From positions 62,001-126,000 of the forward strand of contig JAFIDK010000008.1 of assembly GCA_017051695.1 (NCBI GenBank): 64,000 bases of DNA, written 5' to 3'. The DNA comes from Algoriphagus aestuarii. GTDB lineage: Bacteria; Bacteroidota; Bacteroidia; Cytophagales; Cyclobacteriaceae. The notes below the pieces were generated by a model. That model searched no databases. It was not told the origin of the DNA and was given only the letters and a program-made list of their open reading frames with translations. The position numbers and the translations under genes were made by a program. Every line of letters begins with the position of its first letter. Positions within the stretch are counted from its first letter, which is position 1. This document shows, piece by piece, positions 8,893 to 17,576 of this stretch.

Positions 8893-9702
8893 TTATTTGC
8901 CAGTCAACTTGTGCTTCACCAAGATGTCTACCAAAGTGATAGAAGCATCTTCCATGTCGTTAACCAAAGAGTCAATTTTTGCCACGCAATAGTTGTAGAA
9001 CAACTGAAGGATAATCGCAACGATCAAACCAGCAACTGTGGTCAAAAGGGCGATTTTAATACCACCAGCCACAAGAGATGGAGAGATATCACCAGCTGCT
9101 TCGATAGAGTCAAATGCACCGATCATACCGATTACAGTACCCATGAAACCCAACATCGGAGCAAGAGAGATAAACAAAGAGATCCAAACTAGACCTTTTT
9201 CCAATCTACCCATTTCAACAGAACCGTAGGCAATGATTGATTTTTCAACCATTTCGATACCTTCAGAGTATCTCATCAATCCTTGAGTAAAGATAGAAGC
9301 TACTGGGCCTTTGGTGTTTTTAGTAACATCCTTAGCTGCTTCTACTCCACCTGAAGAAAGAGCATCTTCTACTTTAGCCAACAATTTCTTCGTGTTGGTA
9401 GTAGAAAGGTTCAAGGTGATGATTCTTTCAAGAGCAACAGCAAGACCTAAAATTAAACAGATCAATACTGGAGTCATGTACAAAGGATCACCCTCGATAA
9501 ACTTCTCTTTTACTACTTGGTGGAAGCTTTGCTCCTCAGCGACGATCTCGTCATCGACGATGGTTGGTGATGCAGCAGGTTCTTCTGCTACAGGAGCCAT
9601 TTCTTCTTGAGCTGCAGTATCAGCTGCTGCTTCTTGTGCGTTTGCGAAAACAGGAACAAACATGATACCTGCAAGCATGAACAAAGCGATTAACTTTCTC
9701 AT
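8893..9702 (-). CDS. exbB: ExbB/MotA/TolQ-family proton channel protein
   Basis: Proton-channel subunit of a TonB-energising complex, 269 residues. It has an N-terminal hydrophobic segment ending in FANAQ (residues 1-23), which resembles a signal peptide, then an Ala/Glu-rich periplasmic stretch (about 24-75). The three membrane segments of the family are at about 78-95, 170-195 and 215-238. The core APMLGFMGTVIGMIGAFD with GGIKIALLTTVAGLIVAI is diagnostic. The signal-like N-terminus is usual in Bacteroidota ExbB. It is the first gene of the operon exbB, small membrane gene, exbD, exbD. Confidence 0.92.
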   Translation of the reverse strand: MRKLIALFMLAGIMFVPVFANAQEAAADTAAQEEMAPVAEEPAASPTIVDDEIVAEEQSFHQVVKEKFIEGDPLYMTPVLICLILGLAVALERIITLNLSTTNTKKLLAKVEDALSSGGVEAAKDVTKNTKGPVASIFTQGLMRYSEGIEMVEKSIIAYGSVEMGRLEKGLVWISLFISLAPMLGFMGTVIGMIGAFDSIEAAGDISPSLVAGGIKIALLTTVAGLIVAIILQLFYNYCVAKIDSLVNDMEDASITLVDILVKHKLTGK

Positions 9703-10589
9703 AATTTGATTTTTAAATAGACTTTTGATAAAGGTTAAATGGTTTCTACACTAAAATCGAGTTTTAAAGTTATCATTTTTTAAATTCAAAAAACAATGGA
9801 CTCTTTTAGATTTTTTGGAAAAACACTGCTTTTAAAGCGGAATTGGGGCAATTTTTACACGAACGGAAAATATCTCTTTAAACTGTAATGCGCTGCATAA
9901 TAGCCAAATAAAGGCAAGATTAGTCCGTATTTAATGCAATTTTTCTTTCCAAACTTATCTTTTAAGCCCTTTGAATCAAACAGATAGACGAAGAAAAAAC
10001 TCTGCATTTTCCGTTTTTCATCAAATAACTTTATCCGATTTCGCAACTAAGTTACAAAAAATGCGTTGCCAACCTCTTTTCAAACAGACTTTCCTAAATC
10101 TTTTCATGTTAATTATTTTTAAAATCCCTCAACAATTAAAATTTTCCCTTGCTGAGTCATTTAAAGGACACCTGTTTTAATGCTCTATTCAACATTACAC
10201 CATTTTTCTCCTCTTTTTTGAAACCTGTATAATTGATATTCTTTATTTGTGATTATCCGCAATCATGCCAGCCACCTTAGATTCTTTGCTTATCTCGTCG
10301 GAAGACCTCCCGATAGCTGGGGAGACCAAATACCGAAGTGGTCTCAATTATAAATTTTAACCATTCCTAGATAGCTCTTCCATCTTTACGGGAAGAAAAG
10401 CGGATACACATATTCCTATTTTTTTCCTGATAAAAAGTTAATGATATCCATAGAGAAAAGACCTGGAAGAAATCCTAGTCGTTTTCAATTAACCTGCTTC
10501 GAGAATCTCCTTAATTTGGTTACAAACCAAATTGTAAGTTAAAGAGCGCTCTCATCACTTTTATTTAATGATTACTCTGAAGCACTGGA
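9703..10589. other. Gene-poor stretch with hairpins, no supported CDS
   Basis: About 890 bases without a credible protein gene. The only open frames are of 60-70 codons and have no family resemblance. The first part (9703-9800) is the leader region of the exbB operon, with a weak ATTG-N21-TAACTTTA candidate near 9765-9797. The part from 10215 on holds a promoter-like site, a hairpin at 10322-10345 (GAGACCA/TGGTCTC, 10-base loop), one at 10376-10396 (TCTTCC/GGAAGA), and one at 10513-10533 (9-bp perfect stem, loop ACA). A 10-base palindrome lies at 10543-10552. This could be a structured RNA. Confidence 0.5.
10217..10249 (+). promoter_or_regulatory. Promoter-like site upstream of hairpin-rich region
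   Basis: TTTG at 10217-10220, 21 bases, then TTTATTTG at 10242-10249 (7 of 8 to TAnnTTTG if T is allowed for A). No protein gene follows on this strand, and the next 300 bases are rich in hairpins. It is either the promoter of a small RNA or a chance match in AT-rich DNA. Confidence 0.25.
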
Positions 10590-10624
10590 AACAAAAAAAG
10601 CCAAGCTATTACAAGCTTGGCTTT
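10590..10624 (-). terminator. Terminator after tRNA-Ser
   Basis: Perfect 11-bp stem AAAGCCAAGCT (10597-10607) and AGCTTGGCTTT (10614-10624), with a 6-base loop and a T-run on the minus strand. It begins 1 base after the 3' end of the tRNA. Confidence 0.85.
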
Positions 10625-10625
10625 G

Positions 10626-10712
10626 CAGAGAGGAAGGGATTCGAACCCTCGATACCCTCACGGGTATACACGCTTTCCAGGCGTGCTCCTTCAACCACTC
10701 GGACACCTCTCT
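10626..10712 (-). tRNA. tRNA-Ser (anticodon GGA)
   Basis: Class II tRNA of 87 bases on the minus strand. Acceptor arm AGAGAGG pairs with CCTCTCT, with discriminator G. The D arm begins TCCGAG. The anticodon stem CACGC/GCGTG holds the loop CTGGAAA, giving anticodon GGA (reads UCC/UCU). The long variable arm TACCCGTGAGGGTA and the T arm with GGTTCGAATCC are present. The 3' CCA is not encoded. It has its own promoter-like sequence and terminator. Confidence 0.97.
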
Positions 10713-10748
10713 AGGTTGATTTTTGACTTGCTATTGCAAATCGGAGTG

Positions 10749-10780
10749 CAAAGAAAAATATTATTCGCACCGATTCCAAA
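10749..10780 (-). promoter_or_regulatory. Putative tRNA-Ser promoter
   Basis: On the minus strand TTTG (10780-10777), 20 bases, then TTTCTTTG (10756-10749), which is 7 of 8 to TAnnTTTG. It lies 36 bases upstream of the mature tRNA 5' end, the expected place. The spacing is the same as at tRNA-Leu and asnS. Confidence 0.5.
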
Positions 10781-10809
10781 TGAATGACTAAAATACCCTG
10801 ATTTTCTTA

Positions 10810-11877
10810 TCAGGTTGTCATTTCCCCAGCAATAGGCACCATCAATAGCTTCTTCACCTCATCTGCCGAAGAGTATTGACCTAATAAAAACATCAATTTG
10901 GTGATGGCTGCTTCGGTTGTTATATCCGCACCACTGATCACTCCTACACTTAACAACTCTTTGCTTGTCTCATATCGACCTTGAATCACTCGCCCACCAT
11001 TACATTGAGACACATTTAAAATAATTAACCCCTTTTTCACAGCTCTGGAAAGTGAGTTCATAAACCAAGCCTCACTTGGAGAATTTCCAGATCCATACGT
11101 TTCCAAAACCACTCCTCTTAATCCCGGAATATCAAAACAGGCATCCATGATTTTTGAGGTGATTCCCGGAAAAAGTTTCAGAACCATCACCCTATTATCC
11201 AATCTGTTTTTGTAGACCAACTCCTTATTAGGTTCGTAAGGGCGGATGGCAGCAGTGTTATAATCTATTACTATTCCGGCTTCCGCAAGAGAAGGATAAT
11301 TTTCTGATTCAAATGCATCAAAATGGACAGACTGCACTTTTTTGGATCGATTTCCCCTAATTAAAATATGGTTAAAGAAAACACATACTTCAGGCACAAT
11401 CGGATTTCCATTGATTTTAGCAGTGGCAATTTCCAAAGAGGTCATTAAATTCTCTCTTGCATCAGACCGCATCGCAGAAATCGGAAGTTGTGCCCCTGTG
11501 AAAATCACAGGTTTATTTAAGCCCTGAAGCATATAACTCAGCATAGACGCAGAATACGCCATAGTATCTGTACCATGAAGTACTACAAAACCATCATAGC
11601 TATCATAATTTTCATAGATAATGTAGGCCATATCTGTCCAGTGCTTCATAGAAACATTGGAAGAATCGATAGGTTCAGGAAATGAAATCACCGTGATAGC
11701 AATATTCATATTGGATAGAATCGGGATTTTTTCCAGAATCTTTCCAAAATTAAACGGTACCAAAGACCCAGAATCGTCATATGCCATCCCAAGAGTTCCT
11801 CCAGTATAAATGATCAAAACCGAAGATGTTTTGCTGGTTCTTAGAGCGGTATTTAGTCTTACTATTTTATAATTCAT
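10810..11877 (-). CDS. ansA: Type I L-asparaginase
   Basis: Hydrolyses L-asparagine to aspartate and ammonia. The 355-residue protein has no signal peptide, so it is the cytoplasmic type I form. The first catalytic Thr is in YTGGTLG (T25). The second set is HGTDTMAYSA (residues 101-110). The region TGAQLPISAMRSDARENLM is also typical of type I enzymes (key residues TGAQLPI). Its start overlaps the tatD stop by ATGA, so it is the last gene of the seven-gene operon beginning at 16979. No functional link to the polysaccharide genes is known to me. Confidence 0.93.
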   Translation of the reverse strand: MNYKIVRLNTALRTSKTSSVLIIYTGGTLGMAYDDSGSLVPFNFGKILEKIPILSNMNIAITVISFPEPIDSSNVSMKHWTDMAYIIYENYDSYDGFVVLHGTDTMAYSASMLSYMLQGLNKPVIFTGAQLPISAMRSDARENLMTSLEIATAKINGNPIVPEVCVFFNHILIRGNRSKKVQSVHFDAFESENYPSLAEAGIVIDYNTAAIRPYEPNKELVYKNRLDNRVMVLKLFPGITSKIMDACFDIPGLRGVVLETYGSGNSPSEAWFMNSLSRAVKKGLIILNVSQCNGGRVIQGRYETSKELLSVGVISGADITTEAAITKLMFLLGQYSSADEVKKLLMVPIAGEMTT

Positions 11878-12650
11878 AGCTCAAATTCCCTGAATAAATT
11901 CAATGCGTTTTCTTTTGTTTTCTTAGCGACCTCCTCCTTTGAAATAGCCAGAAAGTCACCGATTTTCTCAGCTATAATCGGCAAATAAGCCGGTGAGTTC
12001 CTTTTGCCTCTAAAAGGCACCGGAGCCAAATACGGCGAATCAGTCTCTAACACGAGGTTTTCTAATTTAAAATGTGGTATCACTTGATCTAAACCTCCGT
12101 TCTTAAATGTCGAAACGCCACCGATTCCTAAAAGAAACCCTAGATTGATAATTTCATTTGCCTGCTCCAGCGTCCCCGTGAAACAATGAAAAATCCCCTG
12201 CAAAGTTCCGTCTTGTTCTTCTTTGATGATCTGTATAGTTTCATCCATAGAGTCCCTACAATGGAGCACGATGGGAAGATTTCTTTCTTTCGCCCAAGAA
12301 ATCTGGATTTTCAGAGCTTCTTTTTGTTGCTCAAAAAATGTTTTGTCCCAATATAAATCCAATCCTATTTCACCTACAGCTGCAAAAGGCCTCTTATTCA
12401 GCCAATCTTCCATTTGGTATAACTGACTTTGGAAATCCTCTTTGACATCGCAAGGATGAAGCCCCATCATCGGGATACACAAGTCCGGATACTTCTGCTC
12501 ACAATCCAGCATGGCGTCGATGGTTTCTACATCTACATTGGGCATATAAACCCTCTCGATTCCAGCTTCACGGATATCCTCAATGACCTGATCTCTGTCA
12601 GAATCAAACTTGGTAGAGTAAATATGTGCATGGGTTTCTATAAGGCTCAT
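11874..12650 (-). CDS. tatD: TatD-family metal-dependent hydrolase/DNase
   Basis: TIM-barrel metal-dependent hydrolase related to TatD 3'-5' exonucleases. The start at 12650 is chosen because ATG overlaps the upstream glycosyltransferase stop as ATGA and the family begins with the metal site. The protein then opens MSLIETHAHIY with His7 and His9. Later ligands are in GLHPCD, GEIGLDLYWD, LPIVLHCRDS, IFHCFTGT and LETDSPYLAP. Length is 258 residues, the usual size. A longer frame starting at 12689 adds 13 residues inside the upstream gene and is less likely. The downstream asparaginase is also coupled by ATGA. Confidence 0.92.
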   Translation of the reverse strand: MSLIETHAHIYSTKFDSDRDQVIEDIREAGIERVYMPNVDVETIDAMLDCEQKYPDLCIPMMGLHPCDVKEDFQSQLYQMEDWLNKRPFAAVGEIGLDLYWDKTFFEQQKEALKIQISWAKERNLPIVLHCRDSMDETIQIIKEEQDGTLQGIFHCFTGTLEQANEIINLGFLLGIGGVSTFKNGGLDQVIPHFKLENLVLETDSPYLAPVPFRGKRNSPAYLPIIAEKIGDFLAISKEEVAKKTKENALNLFREFEL

Positions 12651-13774
12651 GGGTATTGTCTGGATTTCCAGGTGATTTTGGAAGGCCAAAAATAGTAAAG
12701 AATAGTAAGGGAGGATGCAAGCAGGTAATAAAAATCATAAAGTAGCAACCAAACTGCAGAAATCCTGCTACCAATTTTGGAAGAAACCAAAGTCCAAAAC
12801 CAACTCTGCACTACTATTTTAGAAATCCAGATTCCTATGGCTATTTGCCAGTTCAAGCACATCAAATAGAAAAGCGCAATAAAAAACAATACATGAAAAC
12901 TGAGTGAAACTTTCCAAATCCAAGGTAATGTCAATACTCCCTGTAACCATCTTTTTCGTTGGCTCATCAATGCTTTCCAGTTTTTCTCTTCTTTTGTTTT
13001 CAAAAACATTCCTTTGCTGACTTGCTGTCTGACTAGGTATCCGGCTTTTTTGATTGACATGGAAATCTCCAAGTCCTCTGTCAATGAAAAGGAAGATCTG
13101 GCAAAGCCTCCAGATTGGAGGTAGGCATCTCTAGAAATAACCATGTTGTTCCCCAGTCCAGTAGTATGCCCTCCCATATCAGAGATCACTTTAGTGATAG
13201 CCAGGATATTCCACCAATCCAACTTTTGAAATATTCCGAGAAGGGAATTAGAATCCACTTCAGTGATTCCATTGATTATCCCAGTATTTCCATCAAAACA
13301 ACTGACACCTTCCCTGACCCAATCTGGAGACACCTCACAATCAGCATCGGTAAAAAAATAGAATTCACCAAGTGCCTTTTCCGCCAAAATCGCCAATGCA
13401 TTTGCTTTTCCGTTGACGGGATATTTTTGAATCAGTTCTCCTTCGATTTTCAGCACCTTCCTGTTCGCTTCAGATGCTGCCCAATTATTTAATAGGGTAA
13501 AAGTACCATCTGAACTTCCATCATCTGCCATTAAAAATTCCAGCTTCTCTTGTGGGTAATTTAGTTTTTCTAAAGAAGATAAAAGTCTAGGAAGATATAT
13601 TTCCTCATTTCTGGACGTTACCAAAACAGAAACCAAAGGCAGGTCCTCTGACATTAAATTGGAATGATCTTTCCAAAAAAACTTAGCCCGAAAAATCAAG
13701 ACTACATATTGCAGCAATAAAACTCCTATGGCAAAAAATGCCAATATTTCTCCTATAGTAATGCCGTTTCCCAA
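12647..13774 (-). CDS. Family 2 glycosyltransferase, processive type
   Basis: Membrane glycosyltransferase of 375 residues. An N-terminal membrane segment (about 7-28) is followed by a GT-A domain with ADDGSSDGT (near 83), the DxD-like TDADCEVS (near 145), the catalytic acid motif LTEDLE (near 232) and the acceptor motif QRKRWLQG (near 270). Membrane segments follow at about 287-375. D, D, D, QxxRW together mark processive synthases such as those for cellulose, poly-GlcNAc or hyaluronan. Its start overlaps the upstream deacetylase gene by 22 bases. The product sugar is not predictable. Confidence 0.9.
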   Translation of the reverse strand: MGNGITIGEILAFFAIGVLLLQYVVLIFRAKFFWKDHSNLMSEDLPLVSVLVTSRNEEIYLPRLLSSLEKLNYPQEKLEFLMADDGSSDGTFTLLNNWAASEANRKVLKIEGELIQKYPVNGKANALAILAEKALGEFYFFTDADCEVSPDWVREGVSCFDGNTGIINGITEVDSNSLLGIFQKLDWWNILAITKVISDMGGHTTGLGNNMVISRDAYLQSGGFARSSFSLTEDLEISMSIKKAGYLVRQQVSKGMFLKTKEEKNWKALMSQRKRWLQGVLTLPWIWKVSLSFHVLFFIALFYLMCLNWQIAIGIWISKIVVQSWFWTLVSSKIGSRISAVWLLLYDFYYLLASSLTILYYFWPSKITWKSRQYP

Positions 13775-14379
13775 CCGTTTTCCTGAATTTGGTCTAAGTA
13801 AGTTGGTAAAATTTCGGGTAAAACAGTAGCCGTTTTTTGCTGGTCATGAAATAGCACCACAGAACCGGGCTCGGTCTTTTCCATGGATTTGACCAAAATC
13901 ACCTTAGGATCTAAACTTAGATCATAATCTCCGCTCAGCATATTCCACATTACAATTTGATGTGTTTTGGAGATTTTCTGAGCTTGGGCATTTGTCATCA
14001 AACCATAAGGAGGTCTGAAAAAACGCACTTTTCTTCCAGTTATGCTCTCTAACAACTCATCACATTCTAAAAAATCCTGCTCATACTTTTCATTATTGGT
14101 TTTCCATCCATTCAAGTGATGAAAAGTATGATTTGCTATTTCATTTCCTTGGCTTAGTACTTCCTTCGCTAATGAGGTATTTTTTCTCACATTATCCCCC
14201 ACCATAAAAAATGTGGCGACCATGCCTCTTTTTACAAGTTCCGAAAGTACAAAGTCAGTAATACCCGGGACTGGCCCGTCATCAAAAGTGAGGTAAACTT
14301 GTTGTTTACCTGATTCTCCTGACCAGATTCTTTCCGGAAAAAGCCGCTGGACAAATTTAGGAACAGTGTGAAAAACCAT
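13753..14379 (-). CDS. Polysaccharide deacetylase (NodB/CE4 fold)
   Basis: Carbohydrate esterase family 4 protein of 208 residues that probably removes N-acetyl groups from a glycan. The NodB motifs are visible: motif 1 TFDDGP (D33, D34), the metal-binding NHTFHH (H84 and H88), motif 3 RFFRPPYG (near 117-124), and a C-terminal VVLFHD with the catalytic His. No clear signal peptide or lipobox is seen, which suggests action on a cytoplasmic or membrane-bound precursor, unless a signal anchor is hidden. It sits between two glycosyltransferase genes in one operon, which supports a role in making a deacetylated surface glycan. Confidence 0.9.
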   Translation of the reverse strand: MVFHTVPKFVQRLFPERIWSGESGKQQVYLTFDDGPVPGITDFVLSELVKRGMVATFFMVGDNVRKNTSLAKEVLSQGNEIANHTFHHLNGWKTNNEKYEQDFLECDELLESITGRKVRFFRPPYGLMTNAQAQKISKTHQIVMWNMLSGDYDLSLDPKVILVKSMEKTEPGSVVLFHDQQKTATVLPEILPTYLDQIQENGWETALL

Positions 14380-14383
14380 TCTT

Positions 14384-15592
14384 TTATCTGAATCTTAAAC
14401 TTAACAATGTCAAATCATCCCGTAAGGGAACTTCCTCCGAAAAGTCATTCATTTCTTTAAAAAACTCACGATGGAAATCTTCAGGATCCATGCACAAATG
14501 ACCATTGACAAATTCCTCGAGACGGTTTTCACCAAATTCCTCTTCTTCCTTATTGATTGCTTCCGTCAGGCCATCGGTATACAGGTGAATCGTGAATTTA
14601 TCAAGCTCCTTCCGCTCTCCTATTTCCAAAAATGGCAACTCTTCAAAAGCCCCTAAAATCGTGGTGCCCGCCTGAAGCAGTTCTTGACGATTTTGATCCT
14701 CCCAACAAAGAATCGGCGCATTGTGCCCGGCATTTACATAATGAAGTTTCTTTGTTTTGGAATTGTAGTGACCCAGAAAAAACGTTATAAAACGCTCTCC
14801 TTTCGTATTTTCATACAAAGTAAAATTCAGCTGATTGACGATCATCTTGAGATCTGCATCACTTCTCAACAGTGTCCTGAGCGTTGCCTGAAAATTGGAC
14901 ATCAAAAGCGCTGCCGCAAATCCTTTCCCAGAAACATCTGCAATGCAAAAAAACACCTCGTCTTTTGATCGCTGGATCAAATCATAATAATCACCTCCCA
15001 CCATACTATGGGGAAAATAAGTCACTTTTGCCTTCAGCTTTTTGGTATCTGGGAGTTCTGCCGGAAACAACATTTGCTGTACCTGACTGGCGATGGCGAT
15101 CTCCCGGTTTAGAATTTCCTGCTGCAGCTGCTTTCTGGCAAACCTTTTATTTTCTAGAGCCACCACTAGGATGTTTGTTAAAGCCTGAGTGAAATCCAGG
15201 TCCAATTCCTGCTTGGGCTCTTTTCTCCTTAAAAACAAAATTGCCAACATTTTATCTTTATGATAAACTGGCAAATAAGTCTCCAACTCCTGAAAGGAAT
15301 ACCCATCCGGAAGTTCTATTCTTAACTGTCCACTGGATTTTTCATCATGAATATCCTTTGAAGGAATCAATAAAGGAACTTCTGATTTGACACCATGGGA
15401 GATCATTTTCTCAAACGCACCTTCTTTGGCCACGTACAGGACCATGGATTTGATATTCAAATGCACCAAACAGGTGAACTTAAAAATATTTGCCAAAACC
15501 ACTTCAGACTGATTTTCATTGATCGCCTGTGTGATTTCGAGAAGTGCCTTAAGTTCGAGTTCCTTGCGCTGATATTTAAATTCGGTATCCAA
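14384..15592 (-). CDS. SpoIIE/RsbU-type PP2C phosphatase with GAF-like domain
   Basis: Protein Ser/Thr phosphatase of 402 residues. The N-terminal half (about 15-155) resembles a GAF sensor, and a coiled linker is at about 150-175. The PP2C-type phosphatase domain fills 185-402, with metal-site motifs MVGGDYYDLI and IADVSGKGFAAALLMSN, then YVNAGHNAPIL, YTDGLTEAIN and RDDLTLLSLR. The start codon is TTG at 15592-15590, because an in-frame stop (the TAA of the upstream 83-codon gene) lies two codons before it and the next ATG is about residue 50. Such enzymes act on anti-anti-sigma proteins in partner-switching. None is seen nearby, so the target is unknown. Confidence 0.88.
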   Translation of the reverse strand: MDTEFKYQRKELELKALLEITQAINENQSEVVLANIFKFTCLVHLNIKSMVLYVAKEGAFEKMISHGVKSEVPLLIPSKDIHDEKSSGQLRIELPDGYSFQELETYLPVYHKDKMLAILFLRRKEPKQELDLDFTQALTNILVVALENKRFARKQLQQEILNREIAIASQVQQMLFPAELPDTKKLKAKVTYFPHSMVGGDYYDLIQRSKDEVFFCIADVSGKGFAAALLMSNFQATLRTLLRSDADLKMIVNQLNFTLYENTKGERFITFFLGHYNSKTKKLHYVNAGHNAPILCWEDQNRQELLQAGTTILGAFEELPFLEIGERKELDKFTIHLYTDGLTEAINKEEEEFGENRLEEFVNGHLCMDPEDFHREFFKEMNDFSEEVPLRDDLTLLSLRFR

Positions 15593-15595
15593 TGA

Positions 15596-15847
15596 TTATA
15601 AGGTGTTATGGGCCATCAGCCCTTTTTTAGTCGCAAGAAAGTACAATCCTTTTCCTTCTTTTATAATGTCTACTTGATGAAAACATTCCTCATCAGGACT
15701 CGTCAGACATTTGATCAGCCCATTTTGATAAAGGGAGTTTAAAGCCTCCAAAATATCAGAAATCTTCAGATCCAAAGTTTCTTTTAAATAATCAAAAGGC
15801 TGTACAAAGTACAATTCATCTAAAACTTCAAATTCATTTTCAGTCAT
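15596..15847 (-). CDS. Small protein, possible winged-helix
   Basis: Protein of 83 residues with a pattern of helices then a hairpin (VLDELYFVQPF, LKISDILEALNSLYQNGLI, then GKGLYFLATKKGL). This resembles a winged helix-turn-helix such as small MarR/PadR-like modules, but the match is weak. Its start overlaps the upstream glycosyltransferase stop by 8 bases, and it ends 3 bases before the phosphatase start. A regulatory role in the operon is an inference from shape and position. Confidence 0.7.
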   Translation of the reverse strand: MTENEFEVLDELYFVQPFDYLKETLDLKISDILEALNSLYQNGLIKCLTSPDEECFHQVDIIKEGKGLYFLATKKGLMAHNTL

Positions 15848-16979
15848 GTGTACTAATTTCTACTGGTAGTTCTTCCTTCCCGTTTAAGCGGCCTTTCCAG
15901 ATATATTCACCTTTGGTTACCTTCATTGCAACCCACAACATATAAAATGAATGGATCAAGGACGTAGTGATCAAATCTGGAAATGAAATAGGTTTTTCCA
16001 AACTTCTTAAAATTCTGCCAAAAGACAGTCCTTCTCCTAGAATTTTAAAAGCCCAAAGGACACAAAATGCCAAGAAACCTTCATTTCCAAGAATCAAAAG
16101 TAAAAAGCTAGAAGCCCAAATCAATTGAAAAGCAATAGGCAAAATTGATGAAATCACGTGAAAACCAGATGAATGACTCCTCCATTTACCAGCCCATCGA
16201 ACTTTTTGATGAATGAGGGCAGACCAGTTTTTTTCTGGTTTTGTTAAAACCAATGATTCTTTTGAGCAGTGATAATAAACAGAACCTGCTCCGAATTCAG
16301 CAACGATCTTTTTCAACAAAAATTCATCATCTCCAGAAGGATTTTCTTCATTTCCCCGAAATCCATGTACTTCCAAAAAAGCCGATTTTCGAAAGGCCAT
16401 ATTCGCGGCACTACAGGTCAGCGGCTTTCCGATTTTAAAACTGAAATTGCTCACCAATAAAATGCTAGTCCACTCGAGCATCTGAAATCCATCAAGAAAC
16501 TTATTCCCCGGATAACTTAGTACTGGACCAGCCACTAATTCCAAATCTTTGGTTTGAAATTGTTTGGTCATGGCTCCAACCCATTGGGCATCCCAACGAC
16601 AATCCGCGTCCGTTGTCAACATCAATTCACCTTTAGATCGGGACACCGCATAATCAATTGCACTTTTTTTTCCTGTTCCTGGATTGGAAAAAATCTGGAC
16701 TTTTGGATCATTTTGAAAGTAACCGACCAGCTGGGTAAACGTCTCATCCTCGCTATGATCATCCACAAAAATGATTTCCAAAACTGAATCATAAATATCG
16801 ATTATAGCCGCATGAAGTTGGGCTAAATTCTCTTCTTCATTCCTCACGGAAATCAACAAAGAAACTGAAATAGATGTCTTAGCTTCGGAATTCCATTTGC
16901 TTGCCTTTGGCCAAAAGCTCCTCATTCTCCATAGGAGAAAGAAATAACAGAGTACCGAAATCAGGTAAAAACTTAGCAT
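15840..16979 (-). CDS. Family 2 glycosyltransferase, first gene of polysaccharide operon
   Basis: Membrane glycosyltransferase of 379 residues, a paralogue in layout of the one at 12647-13774. An N-terminal membrane segment (about 2-20) is followed by FVDDHSEDET (near 75), LTTDADCRWD (near 118), GDDEFLLKK (near 217) and the QxxRW motif HQKVRWAGKW (near 258). Hydrophobic segments follow to about 355. It has the full D, D, D, QxxRW set of processive enzymes. It is the first gene of the operon and is divergent from ruvC with only 21 bases between the start codons, so its promoter must lie within or beyond the ruvC coding start. Confidence 0.9.
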   Translation of the reverse strand: MLSFYLISVLCYFFLLWRMRSFWPKASKWNSEAKTSISVSLLISVRNEEENLAQLHAAIIDIYDSVLEIIFVDDHSEDETFTQLVGYFQNDPKVQIFSNPGTGKKSAIDYAVSRSKGELMLTTDADCRWDAQWVGAMTKQFQTKDLELVAGPVLSYPGNKFLDGFQMLEWTSILLVSNFSFKIGKPLTCSAANMAFRKSAFLEVHGFRGNEENPSGDDEFLLKKIVAEFGAGSVYYHCSKESLVLTKPEKNWSALIHQKVRWAGKWRSHSSGFHVISSILPIAFQLIWASSFLLLILGNEGFLAFCVLWAFKILGEGLSFGRILRSLEKPISFPDLITTSLIHSFYMLWVAMKVTKGEYIWKGRLNGKEELPVEISTHD

Positions 16980-17000
16980 CTTTTGGGCTAACTTGCGGGG

Positions 17001-17576
17001 GTGAGCAAAGAAGTGAAAAATACAGGAAAGGAAAAAATCATTTTAGGAATAGACCCAGGCACGACTGTCATGGGATATGGACTGATTAAAACCGAAGGTA
17101 AAAACTATGAACTGATTCAATATGGGGTGATTCATCTAAAGAAGTATGAGACCCATGAGTTGAAGCTCAAAAAGATCTTCGAAAGAATCACAGGTATCAT
17201 TGAGGAGTTTTTACCGGATTCTGTGGCTCTTGAAGCCCCATTTTATGGAGTAAATGTACAATCCATGTTGAAGTTAGGCAGAGCACAAGGTGTAGCCATG
17301 GCAGCGGCATTGGCCAGAGAGATCCCGATCACCGAATATTCCCCGAAAAAGGTAAAACAATCTGTCACCGGAAATGGGAATGCCTCTAAAGAGCAAGTTG
17401 CGGCGATGCTACAGACACTTTTTAAGTTAACTGAAATCCCAAAAATGCTGGATGCAACAGACGCTTTGGCTGTGGCTTTATGTCATCATTTCCATGAAGG
17501 GAGAGTTCAGACCAGAGGCCGTAGTCAAGGCTGGAAATCTTTTATAGAAGAGAACCCCAGCCGAGTGAAAAAATAA
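17001..17576 (+). CDS. ruvC: Holliday junction resolvase RuvC
   Basis: Endonuclease that resolves Holliday junctions with RuvAB. The 191-residue protein has the catalytic acidic residues in [13 protein letters not shown] (first Asp near residue 17), [11 protein letters not shown] (Glu near 76), and [13 protein letters not shown] (Asp pair near 152-155). The start codon is GTG at 17001, and a stop-free extension upstream is short. The gene stands alone and its end is marked by a 22-base palindrome shared with the convergent beta-barrel gene. Confidence 0.95.
   Translation: MSKEVKNTGKEKIILGIDPGTTVMGYGLIKTEGKNYELIQYGVIHLKKYETHELKLKKIFERITGIIEEFLPDSVALEAPFYGVNVQSMLKLGRAQGVAMAAALAREIPITEYSPKKVKQSVTGNGNASKEQVAAMLQTLFKLTEIPKMLDATDALAVALCHHFHEGRVQTRGRSQGWKSFIEENPSRVKK

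Noticed and set aside
9765-9797. ExbB operon promoter ATTG-N21-TAACTTTA
   Set aside because: The -7 box lacks the final G and the spacing is off by one, so it was mentioned but not claimed as a promoter.
9855-10180. Open frames of 63 and 69 codons in the gene-poor stretch
   Set aside because: They have no family resemblance, no signal or membrane pattern of note, and overlap each other on opposite strands.
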